This document shows positions 32,869 through 41,856 of a stretch of 64,000 nt of DNA, piece by piece (the stretch's first letter is position 1; each line of letters opens with the position of its first letter). Source of the DNA: Acidimicrobiales bacterium (lineage in GTDB: Bacteria > Actinomycetota > Acidimicrobiia > Acidimicrobiales > Palsa-688); contig DASUWA010000031.1 of assembly GCA_036378675.1 (NCBI GenBank), positions 1-64,000 on the forward strand, read 5' to 3'. A model generated the notes under the pieces. It saw only the letters and a list, made by a program, of their open reading frames with translations. It searched no databases and was not told the origin of the DNA. A program made the position numbers and the translations under genes.

Positions 32869-32942
32869 ACTTCCAAGGTAGTGCTTGCACGGTGCGGACC
32901 CGGTGCACTGACAGGCAGTGTCACGGCCGGGCGGCGGGTTGA

Positions 32943-33077
32943 GGTCCCCACGCTTCCGGAGGAGCCTGGGGTTGGGGCCCCAGGCGGGACCGTGTCACCG
33001 TCTGGGCGTGGGGTTGGGGTCCCCACGCTTCCGGAGGAGCCTGGGGTTGGGGCCCCAGGCGGGACCGTGTCACCGTC
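32943..33077. repeat. Two identical 60-bp direct repeats, 75-bp period
   Basis: Copies at 32943-33002 and 33018-33077 begin GGTCCCCACGCTTCCGGAGG and end ACCGTGTCACCGTC with no differences seen. Each contains a CCTGGGG/CCCCAGG inverted repeat. The second copy ends on the secF stop codon. The 15-base spacer differs from the flanks. Two copies only, so not a CRISPR; it may stem from a tandem duplication and could form strong hairpins after secF mRNA. Confidence 0.9.
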
Positions 33078-34362
33078 AGCGCCGGCGGCCCTTCTTCCTC
33101 GGCCGTGGAGGCGGCCGGTTGCCGGAGCGCGGCGGGATCGACGCGGACGCCGGGGTCGGCGGGGGCGGCGCAGGCGCTCCGATCCCGCCGCGGGCGTCGT
33201 CATCCCCTAAGTGGTCCTCTGGTTCTCGGCCACCGTCGCCTGTGGGAACCTGAGCGCGACCTTCCTGTTCGTCGCGAGCATCCGCGCCGACTCGGACTGG
33301 CTGGGCGACGGGAGCCGTGACCGCTCCGGTTGCCGCAGCGGCGGGAGTGAGGCGGCGGGACGCGGCTGCGCCGGCACTCGGCTGGCTCTGGAGGCGCCGG
33401 CGGATCTCGGCGTAGCGCGGTTCCCTTTCTTTAAGGAGCGCCAGCAACGGCGAGGCGATGAAGATCGACGAGTAGGCGCCGGACGTGAGACCGACGAAGA
33501 GGGCGAGTCCGAAAGTCTGCAGGCCGGTCGCGCCGAGTATCCACGCCCCGATAACGAGAACCGCGGTGATCGGCAGGATCGCGACCAGGGAGGTGTTCAA
33601 GGACCGCGCCAGCACCTGGTTCATCGAGAGGTTCACCGTGTCGGTGTAGGTGAGCCGGTTGGTGGAGGCCAAGCCGCGGGTGTTCTCCTGCACACGGTCG
33701 AAGACAACGATGGTGTCGTACAGCGAGTAGCCGAGGATGGTCAGGAAGGCGATGACCGTGTCGGGGCTGACTTCGAACCCGGTCAACGAGTAGATGCCGG
33801 CAGTGACCAGGATGTCGTGAACGAGCGCGACGAGCGCGGCGACCGCCATCTTCCCTTCGAACCGGAGCCAGATGTAGCCCGAAACGACGACCAGGAAAAC
33901 GATGACCGCGACTATCGCCTTGTGGGTGATGTCGGATCCCCAGGACGGGCCGATCGCTTGAACGGTCACGTCGTTGGTCGACACGTTGCCCATCTTCGCC
34001 AGTGCATCGGTGACCGCGGAGATCTTCGCGGACTGGCCTGCGAACTTCGCAGGGGCGGCGACCTTGATGGTCCGCTGATGGGTCTGGGTGTTGGTGAGGA
34101 CCTCGATGGTGGCCTGCCCGAACCCAGGCACTGCACCGTCGACAACCGACCGGGCTTTGGAGACGCTTGCGGTCGACGGCACCTCCCAGACGGTCCCGCC
34201 TTTGAAGTCGATGGAGAAATTCATGCCCCGGACACCGAACGAAACCAGGCCGGCGAGGATGATCACCCCTGAGATCGCGAACCAGGTCCTCCACCTGCCT
34301 GCGAAGTCGTAGGAGGTTTCACCTCGGAACAGGCGGGCGAAGGCGGCGCGGGGATGAGCCAT
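33076..34362 (-). CDS. secF: Protein translocase subunit SecF with long C-terminal tail
   Basis: 428 residues. The first ~320 form a normal SecF: helix 1 near residues 28-50, GMNFSIDFKGGTVWEV, the periplasmic domain, then five helices with FLTILGYSLYDTIVVFDRVQEN and TSLVAILPITAVLVIGAWILG. It works with SecD to complete secretion using the proton gradient. The last ~108 residues are a low-complexity Pro/Ala/acidic tail ending KKGRRR, not part of the core. The ATG at 34360-34362 follows the secD stop by one base; a longer frame would overlap secD. Confidence 0.95.
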   Translation of the reverse strand: MAHPRAAFARLFRGETSYDFAGRWRTWFAISGVIILAGLVSFGVRGMNFSIDFKGGTVWEVPSTASVSKARSVVDGAVPGFGQATIEVLTNTQTHQRTIKVAAPAKFAGQSAKISAVTDALAKMGNVSTNDVTVQAIGPSWGSDITHKAIVAVIVFLVVVSGYIWLRFEGKMAVAALVALVHDILVTAGIYSLTGFEVSPDTVIAFLTILGYSLYDTIVVFDRVQENTRGLASTNRLTYTDTVNLSMNQVLARSLNTSLVAILPITAVLVIGAWILGATGLQTFGLALFVGLTSGAYSSIFIASPLLALLKEREPRYAEIRRRLQSQPSAGAAASRRLTPAAAATGAVTAPVAQPVRVGADARDEQEGRAQVPTGDGGREPEDHLGDDDARGGIGAPAPPPPTPASASIPPRSGNRPPPRPRKKGRRR

Positions 34363-34363
34363 C

Positions 34364-36037
34364 TCAGGCCTCCCTCGTGGCGGCCCGAGCACCGAGCCCG
34401 CGAGCCACGCCCAGATAGCGCGCCTCGGTGAACGCCCGCCGGCGCCCGACGAAGATGACCATCGGCCGGATGAACAGGTACGCGGTCACCACGTCGAGGA
34501 TGGTCGACAGCCCGAGCATGAAGGCGAACCCTCGAACGTCACCGACGGTGAGTGCCCAGAGGATGAGCGCGGCCATGAACGCCACCAGGTCCGCAGTTAG
34601 GACGGTCCTGAAGGCGCGGTTGAAGCTTCGTTCCACCGACTGCCGAATACTTCGCCCTGCGCGGACTTCATCTTTTAATCGCTCGAAGTAGACGACGTAC
34701 GAGTCGACGGTGATGCCCACCGAAACAATGATGCCAACCACGCCGGCGAGAGTCAGGGTCAAGTGGTAACTGCTGTGGCTCAAGCCGGTAATGATCGAGT
34801 ACAGCAGCGACCCGCCGACTGCCAGACCGAAAACCACGACGAGCCCGAGAAGCCGGTAGTAGAGGATCATGTACAGAAGCACCACGACGATCCCGCCGAT
34901 ACCGGCAGCGATGCCCGCGTGGAGCGAGTCCTTACCGATCGTGGCGGACACGGTCTGCAGTGACTGCGGGACGAAGCGAAGCGGCAACGATCCGTACTTC
35001 ATCGCCACGGCCAGGTCGTTGGCCTGCTTGTAGCTGAACGGGGCGCTGGTGGAGCCGCTGATCACCGCGGTTCCGTTGAAGCTCTGCGCCTGGATCGTGG
35101 GAGCCGAGTACACGGTGCCGTCGAGCTCGAACGCTTCGAGGCTCTGGTAGGGCGGGTTGGACTTGTTCTGCGCGTAGAACGGGTAGCGCTGCGAGGCGAT
35201 CTTGTCGAACTCGCTCGAGCCCTTCCCGGTGAATTGGAGCTGCACCTGGTACTGCCCGGTTTGGTCCACGATGACGTTCGCGGTCGACACACCCGAGCCG
35301 CTCATGTCCGCCGGCCCCAGAACGTACCGAGGGCTCTGCGACGGGCTCAGGTAGAAGGGAAGGATGACTGCCGAGGTCGAGGTGTCGTTTTCGACCGGGG
35401 TGGAAGGGATCTGCGCCGAGTTGGACGCGCTGCAAGTCGCCTGCGAGGGCGGGCTGTTCACCGGAACCGGGGACCCGCCCGAGCTCTGACTGGGAACGAT
35501 CGTGGTCGCCGGCGTCGAAGTGGTCGGTGGTGTCGTCGCCTGGGAAGGCGGAGACAGCCCGGACGCGGGCATCTCGGCTGAGTCCAGCCGGTAGTCCGGG
35601 GCGGCGCCTATCGCCTTCGGGGTGGTGCTGCCCCCCGACGGCACAGTCGAGCTCGGGCTGGCCGAGCTGCTGGACCCGCCGGCGTACGGCGCGATCTCGC
35701 ACAGGACCGGGCGGAAGAACGCCTGCGCGGTTTGGCCCAGCTGGGAGAAAGCCTGCGCGGAGTTCTTGACACCGGGCAGGCTGATGACGATGTCGTTACC
35801 TTGACGGGTGACGCTGGAGTTGGAAACGCCGAGGCCGTTCACCCGGCGGTCGATGATCGACACCGATTGGGTCAGCGCGCCACTGGTGACGTGACCTTGC
35901 GGGCGGAGGACGACTGACAACCCGCCGCGAAGATCCAGTCCGAGAAGCGGCGTCGCCCCGACAGCCACCGTCACGGCGAGGGACACGATGGCCGCCCCGA
36001 TGATCAGTACCAAAGACCAGACCAGGCCTCGGCGCAT
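34364..36037 (-). CDS. secD: Protein translocase subunit SecD
   Basis: 557-residue SecD. Helix 1 (LVLIIGAAIVSLAVTVAVGA) is followed by LLGLDLRGGLSVVLRP, a periplasmic P1 domain containing a long Ser/Thr/Pro low-complexity insert (about residues 120-210), then the membrane part with GIIVSVGITVDSYVVYFERL and SVERSFNRAFRTVLTADLVA. It forms the SecDF complex with the next gene. Two bases after yajC, which belongs to the same complex. Confidence 0.96.
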   Translation of the reverse strand: MRRGLVWSLVLIIGAAIVSLAVTVAVGATPLLGLDLRGGLSVVLRPQGHVTSGALTQSVSIIDRRVNGLGVSNSSVTRQGNDIVISLPGVKNSAQAFSQLGQTAQAFFRPVLCEIAPYAGGSSSSASPSSTVPSGGSTTPKAIGAAPDYRLDSAEMPASGLSPPSQATTPPTTSTPATTIVPSQSSGGSPVPVNSPPSQATCSASNSAQIPSTPVENDTSTSAVILPFYLSPSQSPRYVLGPADMSGSGVSTANVIVDQTGQYQVQLQFTGKGSSEFDKIASQRYPFYAQNKSNPPYQSLEAFELDGTVYSAPTIQAQSFNGTAVISGSTSAPFSYKQANDLAVAMKYGSLPLRFVPQSLQTVSATIGKDSLHAGIAAGIGGIVVVLLYMILYYRLLGLVVVFGLAVGGSLLYSIITGLSHSSYHLTLTLAGVVGIIVSVGITVDSYVVYFERLKDEVRAGRSIRQSVERSFNRAFRTVLTADLVAFMAALILWALTVGDVRGFAFMLGLSTILDVVTAYLFIRPMVIFVGRRRAFTEARYLGVARGLGARAATREA

Positions 36038-36039
36038 GG

Positions 36040-36627
36040 CTAGCCCGCGGCTCCGCCGGCGCCGCTCGGGCGGTCCTGTTCGTCAGGACCAGCCTCGTTC
36101 TCACCTTCTGCATTGTGGGCGGGACCTTCATCCGTCACACCGCCATCTGGCACATCGTGGGCGCCGGCGGATGGGTTGCTGATGTCCGTCGAGCTCGTCG
36201 AAATAGAGGAGTTGCCCGCGGAGCCGGTCGACGAGGCTGAGCCGGTCGAGGAAGCGGGGCCGGTCGAGGAGGCGGGGCCGGCCGATCCCGGACGCGCGCT
36301 TATCGCCCGTTTGAGGAACGTCAGCACCACGCCGGGTGCCACCTCCACATCGGCCAGGTCGTCGTGCAAGGAGACCAGCTTCCCGTGGATGCCGCCCGCG
36401 CTCACCACTTCGTCCCCGACTTCGAGTTGCCGCGCCGCAGCCTGCTGCTGGCGCAGCCTCTGCTGGCGGGGCCGGATGAACAGCAGGTACACCGCCGCGA
36501 AAAGAACGATGATCAACAACAGCGTGTAGCTGCCGCTGGTGGACTTTTTGCTTTTGGCCACTGTCGTCGTGGTCTGAGCGAGGATGGAGAGAGCCAGGTG
36601 CATGAAGAGGGGCCGATCCTGTCCCAC
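36040..36627 (-). CDS. yajC: Preprotein translocase accessory subunit YajC
   Basis: 195 residues. One membrane helix (TLLLIIVLFAAVYLLFIRPR, about 34-53), then the cytoplasmic YajC core (GDEVVSAGGIHGKLVSLHDD, VEVAPGVVLTFLKRAI). The C-terminal ~85 residues are an extra low-complexity tail with repeated SSTG-type units and an acidic end. Start may be at M1 or at M9 (MHLALS). Forms yajC-secD-secF with the genes below it. Confidence 0.93.
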   Translation of the reverse strand: MGQDRPLFMHLALSILAQTTTTVAKSKKSTSGSYTLLLIIVLFAAVYLLFIRPRQQRLRQQQAAARQLEVGDEVVSAGGIHGKLVSLHDDLADVEVAPGVVLTFLKRAISARPGSAGPASSTGPASSTGSASSTGSAGNSSISTSSTDISNPSAGAHDVPDGGVTDEGPAHNAEGENEAGPDEQDRPSGAGGAAG

Positions 36628-36649
36628 CCGGGACTGGGACCGGGAGACA

Positions 36650-37762
36650 TTAGCGCAGGGAGCCCGGCTCCCAGATAGCAGCGACGCGTTCTCGCAGGTC
36701 AGAAAGGGTGCCCGATTCGATCGCTGCGCGGATCCGCTCGACGAACCTGAGCAGCCACCAGAGGTTGTGCACGGTAAGTAGTCGCCCGCCGGTCGGCTCC
36801 CCTATCACCAGCAGATGCCTGATGTACCCGCGGCTGAAACGCCCGCAGACCAGGCACCCGCAGCCCGGATCGACGGGGTTTGGATCGTCGGCGTAGCGGG
36901 CGCCCTTCAGCTGGAACCGGCCGGCCTCGGTCAGCGCGGTGCCGTGTCGAGCCAGCCGGGTCGGCAGGACGCAGTCGAACATGTCGACGCCCAGAGCCAC
37001 TGATTCGACGATGGAGACGGGATCACCGACGCCCATCAAGTACCGGGGCCGATCCCCCGGGAGCTCGGCGATCGCCGACGCGAGCGCGGGGAGCATCTGC
37101 TCGCGGGGCTCGCCAACCGACAGACCGCCGATCCCGTAACCGTCGAAGTCCAGCGCAGCGGTCTGCGCTGCGTTCTCCGCCCGAAGATCCAGCGAGACCC
37201 CGCCTTGCACGATCCCGAAGAGGCTCTGATCGTTTCGCGTGTGAGTGTCGCGGGCTCGGGCGGCCCAGGCGAGTGTGCGTTTTGTGGCGAGCCGGACTTC
37301 TTCGTCCGGTGCGGGCAGGCCGGTGCAGATGTCGAGCACCATCTGAATATCGGCGCCGAGCGTCTCCTGCAACCGGACGGCGGATTCGGGGGTCAGTCGT
37401 TGGGTCGACCCGTCGTAGGTGGAACGGAACGTGACGCCTTCCTCGTCGACGTCAGGGCTCAGGGAGAACACCTGGAAACCACCGGAGTCGGTGAGAATGT
37501 GCCCGTCCCATCCGGTGAACCTGTGAAGCCCGCCGAGCGCGGCGACCGTTCCGGCGCCCGGCCGCAGCATGAGGTGGTACGTGTTGGCGAGGACGATCTG
37601 GGGGCCGAGGGCTTCGAGGTCGCGGGCATCGAGCAGCCGCACAGTTCCCCTTGTTCCGACGGGCATGAATGCGGGAGTTGAAAAAGTCCCACGGGCGGTG
37701 CTCACCCGCCCAACCCGGGCAGGACCGTCGGTTGCTTCGACATTCAGATGGGCGGGGTTCAA
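36650..37762 (-). CDS. tgt: Queuine/preQ1 tRNA-ribosyltransferase
   Basis: Exchanges guanine-34 for preQ1 in GUN-anticodon tRNAs. About 370 residues: TFSTPAFMPVGTRGTVR, the catalytic region LTDSGGFQVFSL, GIVQGG, DMFDCVLPTRLARHGTAL and the zinc site CGCLVCGRFSRGYIRHLL. A TTG at 37760-37762 was chosen since it overlaps the queA stop by four bases (TTGA) and begins just before conserved sequence (NPAHLNVEATDG); a further-upstream start would overlap queA by ~95 bases. queA-tgt form the queuosine pair; the rest of the pathway is not in the window. Confidence 0.95.
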   Translation of the reverse strand: MNPAHLNVEATDGPARVGRVSTARGTFSTPAFMPVGTRGTVRLLDARDLEALGPQIVLANTYHLMLRPGAGTVAALGGLHRFTGWDGHILTDSGGFQVFSLSPDVDEEGVTFRSTYDGSTQRLTPESAVRLQETLGADIQMVLDICTGLPAPDEEVRLATKRTLAWAARARDTHTRNDQSLFGIVQGGVSLDLRAENAAQTAALDFDGYGIGGLSVGEPREQMLPALASAIAELPGDRPRYLMGVGDPVSIVESVALGVDMFDCVLPTRLARHGTALTEAGRFQLKGARYADDPNPVDPGCGCLVCGRFSRGYIRHLLVIGEPTGGRLLTVHNLWWLLRFVERIRAAIESGTLSDLRERVAAIWEPGSLR

Positions 37763-38772
37763 CGCCGGCCCGCAATCATCGCATCGCCAAAGGAGAGGAA
37801 CCGATAACCGGAATCGAGCGCAAGGCGGTAGAGATCCCGCCATCTCGGTCCGCAAAACGACTCGATCAGCAACAGCAGCGACGACCTCGGCATGTGAAAG
37901 TTGGTGAGCAGAACGTCGACGACACGGAAGCGAAAATCCCCGCGGATGTACAGGCGGCTCTCTCCTTCCAGGTCTCCGCTCGCGGCGGCGCTTTCAAGAG
38001 CGCGAACGGTCGTCGTCCCGACAGCGATCACCCGGTCGGCGTGCTCGCAAGCCTTCATGGTCTCCTCGGGTACGCGGTATCTCTCCGAGTGCATGACGTG
38101 CGCGTCCGCGTCACTCGTCGCGATCGGCTTGAAAGTGGCGAGCCCCACGGCAAGGTCCACCGCGGCAACCGAGGCCCCTTTTTCCCGACAACGATCTAGC
38201 AGCGCGTGGGTCAAGTGCAGCCCCGCGGTGGGAGCGGCGACCGACCCGGGGTCCTCTGCGTAAACCGTCTGGTAGCGGTCGAGGTTCTCGAGCGGCTCGT
38301 GGATATAGGGCGGGAGCGCCACGGTTCCGGTCTGCTCCATTATCTCGGCCTCGTCGCCGAGAATCGTGATGTAGCGGCGGGCGTCGTCGGATTGAGGGTC
38401 GACTTGTTTTCCGATCTCGAGCACCGGCGGACCGTAAGGTTCAGGATGCAGTTTCGTGCCGGGAGGCAGGCGGCGGCCCGGGCGCACGAGCGCGGTCCAC
38501 GCACCGGGGCCGTGGACCGGCTCGGGTCCGAGGAGCAGCACTTCGGCGGCCCCGCCGGTCTCCTTGAACAGGCGCAGACGAGCCGGCATGACCCTCGACG
38601 TGTTGACGACCAGCAGATCTCCTGGGCGGAGTATCTCGGGGAGGTGGCGGACCTGGCGGTGCACGATCCGGCCGGATCGGTCGGTCGCGTCGAGTAGCCG
38701 CGCTGAGTCCCTCGGCTCCGCGGGATGCTGCGCGATGGCGCGCTCGGGCAGGTCGTACTCGGGCACTTCCAC
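37759..38772 (-). CDS. queA: S-adenosylmethionine:tRNA ribosyltransferase-isomerase
   Basis: 337-residue enzyme making epoxyqueuosine from preQ1 in tRNA with SAM. Motifs: YDLPERAIAQHPAEPRDSAR, LLVVNTSRVMPARL, APTAGLHLTHALLD, VAVDLAVGLATFKPI, HSERYRVPEET, and FHMPRSSLLLLIESFCG. Length normal. It is followed by tgt with a four-base overlap and sits 15 bp after ruvB. Confidence 0.96.
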   Translation of the reverse strand: MEVPEYDLPERAIAQHPAEPRDSARLLDATDRSGRIVHRQVRHLPEILRPGDLLVVNTSRVMPARLRLFKETGGAAEVLLLGPEPVHGPGAWTALVRPGRRLPPGTKLHPEPYGPPVLEIGKQVDPQSDDARRYITILGDEAEIMEQTGTVALPPYIHEPLENLDRYQTVYAEDPGSVAAPTAGLHLTHALLDRCREKGASVAAVDLAVGLATFKPIATSDADAHVMHSERYRVPEETMKACEHADRVIAVGTTTVRALESAAASGDLEGESRLYIRGDFRFRVVDVLLTNFHMPRSSLLLLIESFCGPRWRDLYRLALDSGYRFLSFGDAMIAGRR

Positions 38773-38787
38773 TGCGGAGGGTCTAGT

Positions 38788-39837
38788 TCAGAACAGGCTC
38801 TCGCCGGCGGCGCCCTGTCCCGGGGTGACCGGCGGGGGGTCGAGGCCGAGGTGCTGCCAGGCCAGCGGCATCGCGACTCGGCCGCGGGGCGTGCGGGCGA
38901 TCATCCCGATCTGAAGGAGGTAGGGCTCGTAGACGTCTTCGACGGTTTCACTTTCCTCTCCGACGCTCACTGCGATCGTGGAAAGTCCGACCGGACCACC
39001 CCCGAATCGCTTGCACAGTGCGTCGAGGATCGCCCGGTCAACCTTGTCGAGTCCTCTTTCGTCGACGCCGAACAACTCGAGTCCCTCGCGCGCAGACCTG
39101 AGATCGATCGCACCGTCGCCGCGCACTTCGGCGAAGTCGCGGACGCGCTTCAGCAACCGGTTGGCGATCCGGGGAGTTCCGCGGGAGCGGCCGGCGATCT
39201 CCTTCGCTCCCTGGGCGTCGACGGTCACGTCGAGGATGCCTGCTGCGCGGCGGATGATCGCCTCGAGGTCGCCCGCGCTGTAGTAGTCGAGCCGGGCGAC
39301 AAAGCCGAAGCGGTCGCGCAGCGGCCCTGTGATCAGCCCGGTCCGAGTGGTCGCTCCTACAAGCGTGAAGCGAGGAAGCTCGAGACGGATGGTGCGTGCG
39401 CTGGGTCCTTTGCCGAGGACGATGTCGAGCTGGAAGTCCTCCATCGCCGGGTAGAGGATCTCCTCGACCGCCCGGCCTAGCCGGTGGATCTCGTCGACGA
39501 ACAGGACGTCACCCTCGACGAGGTTGGTGAGTATCGCGGCCAGGTCGCCCGCCCTCACCAACGCCGGCCCCGACGTGACCCGAAGGCCCGCACCCATCTC
39601 GTTGGCGACGATCCCGGCCATGGACGTCTTCCCCAACCCCGGGGGCCCGGCGAACAGCAGATGGTCGGCGGGCTGACCGCGCCGGCGGGCGGCCTCCAGC
39701 ATGATCTCGAGGTGCTGCTTCAGCTGGGGTTGGCCGACGAACTCGCCGAGCCGGCGGGGTCGGAGGGTGACCTCCTCGGCGGCTTCGATCGGATCCGCCG
39801 AAGGCGTGATCGGCCGGTCCAGGCCCTCCTCTCTCAT
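38788..39837 (-). CDS. ruvB: Holliday junction branch migration helicase RuvB
   Basis: 349-residue AAA+ motor of the RuvAB complex. Motifs: [20 protein letters not shown], Walker [14 protein letters not shown], Walker [16 protein letters not shown], sensor 1 [20 protein letters not shown], arginine [18 protein letters not shown], and a C-terminal winged helix ([20 protein letters not shown]). Last of ruvC-ruvA-ruvB. Confidence 0.97.
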   Translation of the reverse strand: MREEGLDRPITPSADPIEAAEEVTLRPRRLGEFVGQPQLKQHLEIMLEAARRRGQPADHLLFAGPPGLGKTSMAGIVANEMGAGLRVTSGPALVRAGDLAAILTNLVEGDVLFVDEIHRLGRAVEEILYPAMEDFQLDIVLGKGPSARTIRLELPRFTLVGATTRTGLITGPLRDRFGFVARLDYYSAGDLEAIIRRAAGILDVTVDAQGAKEIAGRSRGTPRIANRLLKRVRDFAEVRGDGAIDLRSAREGLELFGVDERGLDKVDRAILDALCKRFGGGPVGLSTIAVSVGEESETVEDVYEPYLLQIGMIARTPRGRVAMPLAWQHLGLDPPPVTPGQGAAGESLF

Positions 39838-39861
39838 GGGGCTTCTCTCATTGGGCCTGCC

Positions 39862-40530
39862 TCATCGGGCAACGGCGAGATCGCGCAGTGCGAACCGGAT
39901 GCAGTCCTCGACGGATCCGCCTTCCGGCAAGCGGGACAATGCCTGGCGGATCTCGTCGGCGGCGTAGCCGAGACCCGCGAGAGCCGCTCTCACCTCCTGC
40001 CGGATCGCGGCCGGATCCGGCGCGTCTTGGTCGCCGTTGCCGTTCCCCTTGCCGTTGCCAGCGGATCCGTTGCCGCCGCCGGTGACCACGTGGAGATCCG
40101 GCCCGTCCGCGTCCGCCTCGAACCGGGACTTCAACTCCATCAGCAAACGCACCGCGGTCTTCTTGCCGATACCGGGCACCAGCATGAGGGCGTCTGAATC
40201 CTCGTGGGCGACGGCGCGCCGGAGTGCGACCGGCGAGTGGACCGAGAGCAACGCCAGAGCGACAGCAGGCCCGACTCCATGCGCCCCGATCAACATCTCG
40301 AAACACGCCCGTTCGTCGCGCGTCGGGAACCCGAACAGGATGATCGCGTCCTCTCTGACGTGCGTGTGGACGTGGAGGAACACCGGTTCGCCCGGCTCGG
40401 GGATCTGCGACAAGGCGCCGGCCGGGACCACGGCCCGGTAACCCACGCCGGCCACCTCCACGAGGACGTCCCCCGACTGCGCGTTGCGTGCGGCCCGTTC
40501 GAGGACCACCCCCCTGAGCGACCCGATCAT
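39862..40530 (-). CDS. ruvA: Holliday junction DNA helicase subunit RuvA
   Basis: 222 residues: OB-fold N terminus (MIGSLRGVVLERA, VGYRAVVPAG), helix-hairpin-helix pair with GVGPAVALALLS and VPGIGKKTAVRLLMELK, a Gly/Asn-rich flexible linker (GGGNGSAGNGKGNGNGD) and domain III (VRAALAGLGYAADEIRQAL) that binds RuvB. The ATG at 40528-40530 overlaps the ruvC stop as ATGA; a longer frame starting in ruvC was rejected. Confidence 0.96.
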   Translation of the reverse strand: MIGSLRGVVLERAARNAQSGDVLVEVAGVGYRAVVPAGALSQIPEPGEPVFLHVHTHVREDAIILFGFPTRDERACFEMLIGAHGVGPAVALALLSVHSPVALRRAVAHEDSDALMLVPGIGKKTAVRLLMELKSRFEADADGPDLHVVTGGGNGSAGNGKGNGNGDQDAPDPAAIRQEVRAALAGLGYAADEIRQALSRLPEGGSVEDCIRFALRDLAVAR

Positions 40531-41021
40531 GGAACGCCGGCTTTCGCACGCAGACCGGCACCGCTCAGGTGACATACCGCGAGAGCGAGAGCGTCGGCCC
40601 GGTCAGCGGGCCGCGGTGCCTCGGGCAGGTCCAGCAACACCTTCACCATCTCTTGTACCTGCTCCTTGGTCGCGGATCCGTAACCGGTGACAGCGAGCTT
40701 GACTTCGTTGGGGCTGTACTGCACGACCGGGCGACCGGCGCGCGCCGCAGCCGCAAGAGCGAGACCGCTGGCCTGACCCACCGACATCGCCGTGCGCGCG
40801 TTGACCTGGAACAGCACCCGCTCCACCACCATCACGTCCGGCTTCAGGTCGTCGATTAGCGAGTGGAGATCGTCCCAGAGCATCGCCAGCCTCTCGGCCA
40901 GGGGAAGCTCACGGGGCGTGGTCAGATGGCCGAACGCTTCCGCTCGAAGTGCTCCGTTCTGGCTTCGCACCGCGCCGTAACCGCAGCGCGACAAACCAGG
41001 GTCTACACCTAGGGCGAACAC
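40527..41021 (-). CDS. ruvC: Holliday junction endonuclease RuvC
   Basis: 164-residue resolvase. The four acidic catalytic residues are in FALGVDPGLSRCGYGAV (Asp), VVERVLFQVN (Glu), and PADRADALALAVCHL (two Asp). YSPNEVKLAVTGYGSATKEQ is also typical. Normal length. Heads ruvC-ruvA-ruvB, which follows yebC as in most actinobacteria. Confidence 0.96.
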   Translation of the reverse strand: MFALGVDPGLSRCGYGAVRSQNGALRAEAFGHLTTPRELPLAERLAMLWDDLHSLIDDLKPDVMVVERVLFQVNARTAMSVGQASGLALAAAARAGRPVVQYSPNEVKLAVTGYGSATKEQVQEMVKVLLDLPEAPRPADRADALALAVCHLSGAGLRAKAGVP

Positions 41022-41067
41022 CAGTTCGAACGTAGCAGGGTCGCCGCCGTAGTTGGTGGACCGGGTG

Positions 41068-41832
41068 CTAGGCCTCTACGAGTTCGAGTATGCGATCCGG
41101 AATGTCGAAATTCGCGTACACGTTCTGCACGTCGTCGTGGTCTTCGAGGAGATCGATGACACGCAGCACCTGGCGGGCGTCGCCCTCGCTCTCGAGCGGC
41201 ACGCTCGTGGTCGAGACCAGCGTGACGTCGGCCGAGTCAACCGACATTCCTGCTCCTTCTACCGCGCTTCGGACCGCCGGGAGATCGTGCGGTTGGGTGG
41301 TGACCTGCCACTGATCGCCGGCGTCGGTGATGTCCTCGGCACCCGCGTCGAGTGCAGCGAGCATCAGGTCGTCTTCGGTCACCTCACCGGACGTCCCCTT
41401 CTTGGCGACGAGCATCACGCCCCTTCGCTCGAACTGCCACGACACCGCGCCCGGTTCCGCCATCGAGCCGCCGTGCTTCGAGAAGATCGACCGGATGTCG
41501 GAACCGGTTCGATTGCGGTTGTCGGTGAGGCACTCGACGATCACCGCAACGCCGTGGGGCGCGTAACCCTCGTACGACACCTGCTCGTACCGGACGCCTT
41601 CCAGCTCGCCCGTGCCGCGCTTGATGGCCCGCTCGATGGTGTCCATCGGCACCGATGCTTCACGCGCCTTCTGGAACATCGTTCGCAGGGTCGGGTTCGC
41701 ATCCGGGTCCCCGCCTCCCTCCCGGGCAGCAACTTCAACCTGGCGGATCAGCTTGGCGAACAACTTCCCCCGCGCCTTGTCCGCTGCGCCCTTCTTGTGC
41801 TTGATGGTCGCCCACTTGCTGTGACCTGACAT
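41068..41832 (-). CDS. yebC: YebC/TACO1-family regulator
   Basis: 254-residue YebC protein, a family of transcriptional regulators also implicated in translation of proline-rich stretches. It begins MSGHSKWATIKHKKGAADKA and shows FQKAREASVPMDTIERAIKR, VEGYAPHGVAVIVE-like YEGYAPHGVAVIVECLTDNR and GSMAEPGAVSWQFERRG. Sits between pdxT and ruvC, a very common neighbourhood. Confidence 0.96.
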   Translation of the reverse strand: MSGHSKWATIKHKKGAADKARGKLFAKLIRQVEVAAREGGGDPDANPTLRTMFQKAREASVPMDTIERAIKRGTGELEGVRYEQVSYEGYAPHGVAVIVECLTDNRNRTGSDIRSIFSKHGGSMAEPGAVSWQFERRGVMLVAKKGTSGEVTEDDLMLAALDAGAEDITDAGDQWQVTTQPHDLPAVRSAVEGAGMSVDSADVTLVSTTSVPLESEGDARQVLRVIDLLEDHDDVQNVYANFDIPDRILELVEA

Positions 41833-41856
41833 CGCTCGAATCGCCTCCTTGCCGGC

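Noticed and set aside
32943-33077. CRISPR-like repeat
   Set aside because: Only two 60-bp copies with a 15-base spacer, no cas genes.
33211-34272. 353-codon plus-strand frame opposite secF
   Set aside because: Highly charged composition mirrors secF codons; no recognisable motif.
36650-37855. Longer tgt start adding about 31 residues
   Set aside because: It would overlap queA by ~95 bases and the added residues are not conserved in the family; the TTG overlapping the queA stop fits better.
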